NCBI GenBank assembly: GCA_905236785.1
Contig: CAJOQC010000164.1
Location: 1-5,802, forward strand
Direction of reading: 5' to 3'
DNA: 5,802 nt
DNA from: an uncultured Selenomonadaceae bacterium
GTDB taxonomy: Bacteria > Bacillota > Negativicutes > Selenomonadales > Selenomonadaceae
Shown here: positions 1-4,461 of the stretch, piece by piece
Layout of the letters: every line of letters begins with the position of its first letter
Numbering within the stretch: position 1 is the first letter of the stretch
Translations under genes and position numbers: made by a program
Notes under the pieces: model-generated
Databases searched by the model: none
What the model saw: the letters and a program-made list of their open reading frames with translations, nothing else
Told to the model about the DNA's origin: nothing

Positions 1-10
1 CAGGAATCCC

Positions 11-85
11 AAGCCTCCCCTGAAAGGGGAGGTGGCGCGAAGCGCCGGAGGGGTGCTATTTGAAAAAGAGTTTTTAGAGATGCCC
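11..85. repeat. Interspersed hairpin repeat, copy 1
   Basis: The element has two stem-loops and a conserved tail. Hairpin A pairs CCTCCCC (14-20) with GGGGAGG (26-32). After GTGGC-type sequence, hairpin B pairs GGCGC (34-38) with GCGCC (42-46) around a GAA loop. GGAGGGG (47-53) follows, and the tail is TTTTTAGAGATGCCC (71-85). Copy 2 at 288-352 has the same order of parts with different stem bases that still pair. The upstream edge is taken from the start of similarity to copy 2 (AAGCCTCCC), and the true ends are uncertain. No transposase is present, so it is a non-autonomous or REP/MITE-like repeat. It could also act as a transcript-end structure for whatever lies upstream of the window. Confidence 0.7.
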
Positions 86-97
86 AATAATATGAAT

Positions 98-113
98 CTC
101 CGTAAAAACGGAG
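98..113 (+). other. Short perfect stem-loop in the permease leader
   Basis: CTCCGT (98-103) pairs with ACGGAG (108-113) around an AAAA loop. It lies between repeat copy 1 and the terminator-like stem at 135-163, in what would be the leader of the truncated permease gene. It has no T-run after it, so it is not itself a terminator. It could be a remnant of a regulatory leader. I recognise no T-box (no TGGNACC-type antiterminator) and no known riboswitch core. Confidence 0.4.
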
Positions 114-134
114 GTAATAGGTTGATAAAAGTAT

Positions 135-163
135 AAAAATCGGTTTTTTAACCGATTTTTTTT
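135..163 (+). terminator. Rho-independent terminator or attenuator before the permease remnant
   Basis: AAAAATCGGTT (135-145) pairs perfectly with AACCGATTTTT (150-160) around a TTTT loop, and the T-run extends to 163. The permease ribosome site begins only about seven bases further on, so no promoter fits between the two. Transcription of the permease would therefore have had to read through this stem. That fits an attenuator better than a plain terminator of an upstream gene, although both remain possible. Confidence 0.7.
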
Positions 164-187
164 CTGCAAAGGAGAGAGCATACATAC

Positions 188-289
188 ATGGAAAAAAACA
201 ATTCGGAACAAGAACTGAAACGAGGTCTTAAAAATCGTCACTTGCAAATGATAGCCCTTGGCGGCGCAATAGGCACGGGGCTTTTTTAA
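188..289 (+). pseudogene. Amino-acid permease, N-terminal 33 residues only, truncated at a repeat
   Basis: An ATG at 188 is preceded by AGGAGAG (170-176). The 33-residue product includes LKRGLKNRHLQMIALGGAIG (residues 10-29) and ends GTGLF. This is the hallmark start of APC-superfamily permeases of the AAT/LysP type, where the first transmembrane helix carries the substrate- and cation-binding G-x-G stretch and family members run to roughly 450-500 residues. Here the reading frame meets TAA at 287-289, formed by the first two bases of repeat copy 2 (AAGCCTCCC from 288). None of the remaining transmembrane helices is found in the 160 bases before the next terminator. The transporter is therefore certainly non-functional. 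Insertion of the repeat followed by deletion of the rest, or a recombination ending at the repeat, are the likely causes. The substrate cannot be determined from this fragment. Confidence 0.8.
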
Positions 290-352
290 GCCTCCCTCTT
301 GGAGGGAGGTGGCAGCCCGCAGGGCTGACGGAGGGAGTTTTTAGAGGTGGCC
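288..352. repeat. Interspersed hairpin repeat, copy 2, sitting in the permease gene
   Basis: The element follows the plan of copy 1. Hairpin A pairs CCTCCCTC (291-298) with GAGGGAGG (302-309) around a three-base loop. GTGGC follows, then hairpin B pairs CAGCCC (313-318) with GGGCTG (322-327). ACGGAGGGAG comes next, and the tail TTTTTAGAGGTGGCC occupies 338-352. The strand GAGGGAG at 331-337 could pair instead with CTCCCTC at 292-298, enclosing hairpin B and excluding hairpin A. The left edge is sharp because it falls inside the permease reading frame. Confidence 0.75.
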
Positions 353-449
353 TTATCTAAGATTAGTATTAGAGGTTGCCTAAAACTATACAATTTTAAG
401 TATTACACCGGTTTTCGAGCCAACCGCCCCACAAATTGCCCCACAAGCC
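353..449. other. Intergenic stretch without a recognisable gene; degenerate tail motif and short direct repeat
   Basis: This is the scar between repeat copy 2 and the minus-strand terminator. A degenerate third copy of the repeat tail (AGAGGTTGCC within 366-380) lies 28 bases after the tail of copy 2. GCCCCACAA occurs twice, at 426-434 and 438-446. The minus strand could encode LVGQFVGRLARKPV followed by a stop across 405-447, but it has no upstream coding sequence, so I do not call a gene. Nothing resembles the missing permease C-terminus. Confidence 0.45.
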
Positions 450-494
450 AAAAAAGGCTCTTGCATGAAAAATTCTGCTTTCATGCAAGAGCCT
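450..494 (-). terminator. Strong intrinsic terminator of the glmS operon
   Basis: AGGCTCTTGCATGAAA (455-470) pairs perfectly over 16 bp with TTTCATGCAAGAGCCT (479-494) around an eight-base loop. On the minus strand the stem is followed by TTTTTT (complement of 450-455). It begins 21 bases after the stop of the SpeD-like gene, so it closes the glmS operon. On the plus strand no T-run follows, so it is directional. Confidence 0.92.
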
Positions 495-515
495 CCTAAT
501 TTTTCAAATCACAAA

Positions 516-974
516 TTACGTTTCTTTGCGTCGCGCCAAACTGCGGATTACTTTCGCGCCGGTATTGTGAATTTTCCGCAAAGGTGCCATGCGAGTTTTT
601 GTCTTTGGTTTCATGTCCTGCCCTTGCTTAAAATCGCCGCGTTTTAACACGGTGATACGTGTTTTTTCGGGTTTTAAGAAATTCCGCACTTCGTTAAAAA
701 TCGGCTCCGGCTGGGCATCTTCGCGGCAAAGGAAAATATCTGCCGCTATGTAACGCAACCCCCCGTAAATTTCCAAAATGGCATGACCTTCGTCAAAAAT
801 AACCGTAACGGCGCAATGATTTTCCGAAATTTCTTCAACCGCTGTGTTCAATATTTTATGCCCGTAGGCAACGATTTTTTCGCAAATCGTTTGACTTATA
901 GCGTCCTTGTCGGTTACTTTGTCGGCTTTGCAACCGTATAAATCGGCCGTAAGATGTCTGACCGATACGTTCAC
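516..974 (-). CDS. S-adenosylmethionine decarboxylase-family protein with lost active site (probable pseudoenzyme)
   Basis: I start this 152-residue protein at GTG 974. AGGAG (984-988) is nine bases away from that codon but only three from the in-frame TTG at 980, and this start aligns without gaps to the small prokaryotic SpeD/SpeH enzymes (RHLxADLYGC, His7 and Cys15). Family members are cut by self-processing at Ser63 to create a pyruvoyl cofactor that decarboxylates AdoMet for spermidine synthesis. In Thermotoga maritima numbering, recalled from memory, the key residues are Ser55, Ser63, His68 and Cys83. Here the matching segment reads EGHAILEIYGG: position 55 is Ala, 63 is Gly (codon 786-788), 68 is Glu (771-773), and only Cys83 (726-728) remains. 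The remaining fold signature, AADIFLC then RED, is kept. The protein should not self-process or decarboxylate by the known mechanism. Residues 111-152 form a tail with 14 Lys/Arg and 3 acidic residues, absent from the standard enzyme. The gene follows glmS by 27 bp. Family membership is likely; function is unknown, and a prozyme-like regulatory or binding role is only a guess. Confidence 0.82.
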   Translation of the reverse strand: MNVSVRHLTADLYGCKADKVTDKDAISQTICEKIVAYGHKILNTAVEEISENHCAVTVIFDEGHAILEIYGGLRYIAADIFLCREDAQPEPIFNEVRNFLKPEKTRITVLKRGDFKQGQDMKPKTKTRMAPLRKIHNTGAKVIRSLARRKET

Positions 975-983
975 GCCCAATCA

Positions 984-988
984 CTCCT
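984..988 (-). promoter_or_regulatory. Ribosome site that places the SpeD-like start at GTG 974
   Basis: AGGAG on the minus strand lies nine bases before GTG 974 and only three before the in-frame TTG at 980, which favours the GTG. It sits in the 27-base gap after the glmS stop codon and supports translation of the two genes from one messenger. Confidence 0.65.
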
Positions 989-1001
989 CTTTGTCGTTAA
1001 A

Positions 1002-2831
1002 TCACTCCACCGTAACCGATTTTGCCAAGTTGCGCGGTTTATCCACATCGCACCCTCGAGTTATTGCGCCGTAATATGCCAAAAGCTGCAACGGCACAAC
1101 CGTCAGAAGGGGAATGAGAAGTTCATCCGTTTGCGGTACATACATAACGTGATCCACATATTTTATGAGTTCTTCGTCGCCTTCGGCCGCAATGCCTATG
1201 ACAACTGCATCACGGGCTTTTACTTCCTTAATGTTTGAAAGAGTTTTTTCATACACGCTGCGCTGAGTGGCAAGGGCTATAACCGGCACGCCCTCAACAA
1301 TGAGTGCCAATGTGCCATGTTTTAGCTCGCCGGCAGCGTAAGCCTCGGCGTGGATATAGGAAACTTCCTTTAATTTAAGCGCACCTTCAAGCGCCACGGA
1401 ATAATCAAGCGAACGACCGATATAGAAAACATCTTCGTTAAATCCGTAACGTTTGGCGAAGGTTTTTATCGGCTCTACGTCGGAAAGCGTTTCGCTTATT
1501 TGGGCGGGGATTTTCTTTAGTTCCCCCACCAATTCGGCAATGCGCTCTTTTTCTTGCGTCCCCAAAATGCCGGCCATGTAAAGAGCAAGCATAAACATAA
1601 GTATAAGCTGCGTAGTATACGCTTTGGTGCTGGCCACGGCTATCTCCGGCCCTGCCCAAGTGTAAAGCACCCATTCGGCCTCGCGGGCGATTGATGAACC
1701 GACAACGTTAGTGACAGCCAAGGTTTTTGCGCCGCGACGTTTCGATTCTTTAAGCGCGGCCAATGTATCGCTTGTTTCGCCGGATTGACTGATGACAATA
1801 AGGAGCGTTTTTTCGTCGATAATCGGGTCGCGATAACGAAATTCCGAAGCGAGATCTACCTCTACCAAAATTCGTGCCAGCTTTTCGATGTAATATTTGC
1901 CGACCAAACCGGCATGGTACGCCGTGCCGCAGGCAACAATATAAATTTTGTTGAAACTTTGCAGGAAATCTTTGTCCCAATTTAATTCGTTGAGGATAAT
2001 TCCCGAACCGTCCTTTATTATCCGCTCACGCATGGTATCTTTGACGGCTTTGGGCTGTTCATGTATTTCCTTGAGCATAAAATGCTCATAACCGCCCTTT
2101 TCGGCAGCTTCGGCATTCCAACTGACCTCAAATATTTTCTTGTCAATCTTTTCGCCGCGTCTGTTTGATATATTCACCGAATCCTGGGTAACGACGGCAA
2201 TTTCACCGTCGGCCATGATAAAAGTTTTGCGAGTCTTACTGATAATTGCCGGAATATCCGAAGCAATAAAATTTTCTCCTTCGCCCAAACCGATGACCAA
2301 CGGGTTATCTTGCTTGGTACAAATAAGCGTCCCCGGATTTTTTTTGGACATAAACACCAACGAGTAAGACCCTTCGATGCGCTGTAACACCTCACGAACA
2401 GAACCCAAGAAATCACCGTTGTACACATCTTCCAAAAGATGCGCTACAACTTCGGTATCGGTTTCGGATTGAAAATTGTGTCCCTTTTCTATAAGTTCCT
2501 CTTTAAGAGAAAGATAATTTTCGATAATGCCGTTATGCACCACCACAAAATCACCGGAGCAATCGGAATGAGGATGAGCATTCCTATCCGACGGGCGTCC
2601 GTGAGTAGCCCAACGAGTATGCCCTATGCCCATTGAGCCTTCGGGCATATTGTCGGCGATTTTTTCCCGCAAGGCACTAAGCCGCCCCACGCTTTTTTCT
2701 ATATGGACGTTCGTTCCGTCATAAACGGCAATGCCGGCCGAATCGTAGCCGCGATACTCTAATTTAGATAAACCGTCCAAAAGGAAATCCGCAGCACGAC
2801 CTTTGCCGACATACCCAACAATGCCACACAT
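1002..2831 (-). CDS. glmS: Glutamine-fructose-6-phosphate aminotransferase (isomerizing), GlmS
   Basis: This cytoplasmic enzyme makes D-glucosamine 6-phosphate from fructose 6-phosphate and glutamine, the first committed step to UDP-GlcNAc, peptidoglycan and other envelope amino-sugars. The 609 residues match the normal length. The N-terminal class-II glutaminase domain (about 1-240) starts MCGIVGY, with Cys2 as the nucleophile once Met is removed, and has HTRWATHG (71-78) and HNGIIEN (99-105). The linker motif YEHFMLKEIHEQP is at 248-260. Two SIS sugar-isomerase domains follow: the first (about 290-425) has CGTAYHAG (301-308), SQSGETSDT (348-356) and GPEIAVASTKAYTTQ (394-408). The second (about 455-590) has LKEVSYIHAEAYAAGELKHG (487-506), with Glu489 and His505 at the isomerase site. 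The C-tail is DKPRNLAKSVTVE with Lys604. The ATG has GGGGAGG eight bases upstream. No glmS ribozyme fits in the short leader, so metabolite control of that kind is not seen. It is first in an operon with the SpeD-like gene. Confidence 0.98.
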   Translation of the reverse strand: MCGIVGYVGKGRAADFLLDGLSKLEYRGYDSAGIAVYDGTNVHIEKSVGRLSALREKIADNMPEGSMGIGHTRWATHGRPSDRNAHPHSDCSGDFVVVHNGIIENYLSLKEELIEKGHNFQSETDTEVVAHLLEDVYNGDFLGSVREVLQRIEGSYSLVFMSKKNPGTLICTKQDNPLVIGLGEGENFIASDIPAIISKTRKTFIMADGEIAVVTQDSVNISNRRGEKIDKKIFEVSWNAEAAEKGGYEHFMLKEIHEQPKAVKDTMRERIIKDGSGIILNELNWDKDFLQSFNKIYIVACGTAYHAGLVGKYYIEKLARILVEVDLASEFRYRDPIIDEKTLLIVISQSGETSDTLAALKESKRRGAKTLAVTNVVGSSIAREAEWVLYTWAGPEIAVASTKAYTTQLILMFMLALYMAGILGTQEKERIAELVGELKKIPAQISETLSDVEPIKTFAKRYGFNEDVFYIGRSLDYSVALEGALKLKEVSYIHAEAYAAGELKHGTLALIVEGVPVIALATQRSVYEKTLSNIKEVKARDAVVIGIAAEGDEELIKYVDHVMYVPQTDELLIPLLTVVPLQLLAYYGAITRGCDVDKPRNLAKSVTVE

Positions 2832-2862
2832 AATTCAAGCCTCCCCAAATAGTAATGCCGTT

Positions 2863-2891
2863 ATTCTACCTTATCGCCTTGATTTTCACAA
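2863..2891 (-). promoter_or_regulatory. Predicted sigma-A-type promoter of glmS
   Basis: Read on the minus strand, TTGTGA (2891-2886) and TAGAAT (2868-2863) are separated by exactly 17 bases. They match the TTGACA and TATAAT consensus at 4/6 and 5/6 positions. The start point would be near 2856, giving a leader of about 25 bases that contains the GGGGAGG ribosome site (2840-2846). No other pair in the divergent region fits glmS as well. Confidence 0.6.
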
Positions 2892-2946
2892 TAGGAAAAT
2901 AAAAAATTCCGCTAAAAAGCAAAACTTTATCGACAAAATTTTAATA

Positions 2947-2975
2947 TTGTATGAAAAAAAAGTTTTTGCTATAAT
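2947..2975 (+). promoter_or_regulatory. Predicted extended -10 promoter of mscL
   Basis: The -10 hexamer is a perfect TATAAT (2970-2975), preceded by TGC to make an extended -10 (TGCTATAAT). TTGTAT (2947-2952) lies 17 bases upstream as a weak -35. The start point would be near 2982, about 39 bases before the mscL start codon. It is divergent from the glmS promoter; the two -35 boxes are about 55 bases apart. Confidence 0.72.
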
Positions 2976-2992
2976 AACTTCGCGAATTTATT
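2973..2992. promoter_or_regulatory. Near-perfect 20-bp palindrome over the mscL start point (candidate operator)
   Basis: AATAACTTCGCGAATTTATT is its own reverse complement except at one base pair (2978/2987), so nine of ten pairs match, with a perfect TTCGCGAA core. It overlaps the end of the -10 box and the predicted transcription start, the usual place for a repressor site. It has no T-run, so it is not a terminator. The binding protein is unknown. A chance palindrome in AT-rich DNA cannot be excluded. Confidence 0.4.
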
Positions 2993-3004
2993 GAGTTTAT
3001 CATT

Positions 3005-3013
3005 GAAGGAAGG
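3005..3013 (+). promoter_or_regulatory. Ribosome site that places the mscL start at TTG 3021
   Basis: GAAGGAAGG is followed after seven bases by TTG 3021. The longer in-frame TTG at 2991 has no ribosome site and lies within about ten bases of the predicted transcription start, so it is rejected. Confidence 0.8.
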
Positions 3014-3020
3014 TATTTCA

Positions 3021-3449
3021 TTGGTTGAAGAATTTAAGAAGTTTATAATGCGCGGCAATGTTCTTGACATGGCCGTAGGTATCATTATCGGCGCGGCTTT
3101 CGGCAAGATTGTGACAAGTTTCGTCAACGATCTTTTAATGCCGCCTTTAGGACTTATCTTGGGGCAGGTTGATTTTTCAAATTTATTTATAAACCTGTCG
3201 GGAACAGAAGCGAAGACTTTGGCCGAAGCCAAGGAAGCCGGGCTTCCCATAATTGCTTACGGTTCGTTTCTTAACAGTGTGGTCGATTTTCTCATCGTGG
3301 CGTTTGCGATTTTCATGCTGATAAAACAGGTAAATCGTCTTATGCCAAAGAAGGAAGAAGCGGTCGTCGAAAAAAGAAAATGCCCCTATTGCAAGTCGGA
3401 GATTGATGACGAAGCCACCCGCTGCCCCCATTGTACCTCCGAACTTTGA
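3021..3449 (+). CDS. mscL: Large-conductance mechanosensitive channel MscL with C-terminal zinc ribbon
   Basis: The inner-membrane channel opens under extreme membrane tension and releases solutes during osmotic downshock. With the TTG 3021 start the protein has 142 residues. It begins [19 protein letters not shown], the classic MscL N-terminal amphipathic helix followed by the pore helix (about 14-43, ending in NDLLMPPLG). A periplasmic loop spans about 48-76, and the second membrane helix is about 78-103 ([20 protein letters not shown]). The charged cytoplasmic end is [11 protein letters not shown]. The usual C-terminal bundle helix of enterobacterial MscL is absent. In its place residues 121-138 form CPYC-x10-CPHC, a four-cysteine zinc-binding ribbon, a variant found in some other bacterial MscL proteins. 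Transcription is from its own extended -10 promoter, divergent from glmS, and it ends at the terminator after 3467. The channel assignment is firm; a role for the ribbon in oligomer stability or redox sensing is speculation. Confidence 0.96.
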   Translation: MVEEFKKFIMRGNVLDMAVGIIIGAAFGKIVTSFVNDLLMPPLGLILGQVDFSNLFINLSGTEAKTLAEAKEAGLPIIAYGSFLNSVVDFLIVAFAIFMLIKQVNRLMPKKEEAVVEKRKCPYCKSEIDDEATRCPHCTSEL

Positions 3450-3466
3450 AACAAAGGTTCAACTTG

Positions 3467-3498
3467 AGCTGCGCTTCCTAATGGTTGCGCGGCTTTTT
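3467..3498 (+). terminator. Intrinsic terminator after mscL
   Basis: AGCTGCGC (3467-3474) pairs with GCGCGGCT (3487-3494) with a single G-U wobble around a twelve-base loop, and T runs from 3494 to 3498. It lies 18 bases after the mscL stop and separates it from the downstream operon. The T-run is short, so some read-through is plausible. Confidence 0.68.
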
Positions 3499-3520
3499 CT
3501 AAAATGTACACCGTAAAACG

Positions 3521-3526
3521 AAAGGA
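3521..3526 (+). promoter_or_regulatory. Ribosome site that places the next start at ATG 3535
   Basis: AAAGGA lies eight bases before ATG 3535 but only two before the in-frame ATG at 3529, so the second ATG is preferred. A TAAAAT at 3500-3505 could be the -10 box of this operon, but I find no convincing -35 hexamer at the right distance, so no separate promoter is called. Confidence 0.6.
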
Positions 3527-3534
3527 AAATGACT

Positions 3535-4461
3535 ATGTTAAAAACATTGCGAAATTTTTTCAGTCTAATCCTGTGCGCTCTGTTATTGACGGTAAACTGC
3601 GCGACAACGGCAGCGGCGGGGGAAAATATCGGCAACAGGCTCGCCGATATTGAAAACGATATTTACGGTCAGGAACAAAAAGGCGCAGTAATGGAACGAT
3701 TAAGTTTCCTTGAAACGGAACTTATCGGCGAACACAGCACCGGCAGCCTGTCGGCGAGAATTGACGTGCTCTGCGATTTACTCTACGAAAATAATGTCAA
3801 TCCCTCCCTTATGGCTCAAATGAACGCCATCGAATGGAACATAAGCGAAAAAGTGAGCGGCACTCCGCTGTCGGAAAGGATTGATGCGGCCGAAATAGAG
3901 CTTAACGGCAAAACTGCGGAAGGTACGTTACGAGAGCGCATAACAGCTTTGGCCACCATGTCTTTCGGCGCAGCCACAATTCCCATGGGTCAGGTGTCCG
4001 TCCCCGCCGATACAATCATAAAAATCGAACTTGCCGAAGCAGTGAACGCCAAAAACATTAAAGTCGGCGACGAAGTAACTTATCGCGTGGCAGAAGATGT
4101 CATTATAGACGATGCCTTGGTGTTTCCCAAAGGTGCGCTTGGCATAGGCACGGTGACGAAGGTGAAACAGGCGCGCAATTTTGGCCGCAATGCACAGGTT
4201 GTCATAGATTTTTCAAAAATAAAATCAATCGACGGCACATACACGGAAACTTATGTCGGCGAAAAGGCCAAAAAAGAAATGGCAAATTTGGCAATGGCTA
4301 CGGGCGCAAGTTTGGCCGGAGTTTTGGCATTAGGACCTATCGGCGTTGTCGCCGGGGTTTTTGTGCATGGCAAAAATCTGGATTGGCCGGAGGGAACGCC
4401 GGTTTTAATTCAAACCAAAGCCGATTCCGAAATTTGGGGCGTTCATACCGAGGTAAAATAA
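3535..4461 (+). CDS. Exported protein with five 20-residue R-L-x-x-L-E repeats and a beta-rich C-terminal domain
   Basis: The 308-residue product begins with a signal peptide: MLKTLRN, a hydrophobic core at about 8-21 and a probable cut near TAAA-GEN (28/29). Cys22 lies in NCATTA, not a clear lipobox. Residues 35-134 hold five exact 20-residue units starting at R35, R55, R75, Q95 and R115, with the next R at 135. The pattern is R-[LI]-x-x-[LIA]-E-x-x-[IL]-x-G-x-x-x-x-G-x-x-x-x, the second half often GxLxxR. Units three and four are degenerate (C80 for E; no Gly at 85 or 105). Residues about 150-305 look like a compact beta domain (VPADTIIKIELAEAV, KVGDEV, VFPKGALGIGTV), a pattern seen in bacterial envelope proteins. 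It is interrupted by a Gly/Ala-rich hydrophobic stretch at about 250-278. I cannot name the family. Its stop abuts the next ATG without a gap, so translation is probably coupled. Location outside the inner membrane is inferred from the signal peptide. Confidence 0.85.
   Translation: MLKTLRNFFSLILCALLLTVNCATTAAAGENIGNRLADIENDIYGQEQKGAVMERLSFLETELIGEHSTGSLSARIDVLCDLLYENNVNPSLMAQMNAIEWNISEKVSGTPLSERIDAAEIELNGKTAEGTLRERITALATMSFGAATIPMGQVSVPADTIIKIELAEAVNAKNIKVGDEVTYRVAEDVIIDDALVFPKGALGIGTVTKVKQARNFGRNAQVVIDFSKIKSIDGTYTETYVGEKAKKEMANLAMATGASLAGVLALGPIGVVAGVFVHGKNLDWPEGTPVLIQTKADSEIWGVHTEVK

Noticed and set aside
60..93. Promoter for the permease remnant (TTGAAA at 60-65 and TAATAT at 88-93)
   Set aside because: The spacing of 22 bases is too long, and the boxes lie partly inside the repeat tail.
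1..360. CRISPR array from repeated CCTCCC/GGAGG blocks
   Set aside because: Only two imperfect copies about 280 bases apart, differing within the stems, with gene sequence between; this is an interspersed repeat.
385..447. tRNA-like stem-loop (CGGTT/AACCG on the minus strand)
   Set aside because: The loop is eight bases, no T-loop GTTCGA consensus is placed correctly, and no acceptor stem or full cloverleaf can be drawn.
465..647. Plus-strand frame of 60 codons over the terminator and the SpeD-like gene
   Set aside because: It begins inside the terminator stem, has no ribosome site, and is antisense to a gene with clear family signatures.
975..980. Longer SpeD-like start at TTG 980
   Set aside because: Only three bases from AGGAG; GTG 974 has nine-base spacing and gives gapless alignment to the family.
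1438..2428. Several frames of 65-84 codons on both strands within glmS
   Set aside because: They overlap the fully supported glmS frame, lack ribosome sites and resemble no family; they are shadows of coding bias.
2837..2846. AAGCCTCCCC, identical to the first ten bases of repeat copy 1
   Set aside because: No second hairpin strand or tail follows. On the minus strand it is simply the GGGGAGG ribosome site of glmS.
2832..2990. glmS ribozyme upstream of glmS
   Set aside because: The predicted leader is only about 25 bases and the minus strand lacks the AGCGCC-type core. A ribozyme of around 150 bases would overlap both divergent promoters.
2991..3020. Longer mscL start at TTG 2991
   Set aside because: No ribosome site, too close to the predicted transcription start, and the extra [10 protein letters not shown] does not match the MscL N-terminus; TTG 3021 has GAAGGAAGG at seven bases.
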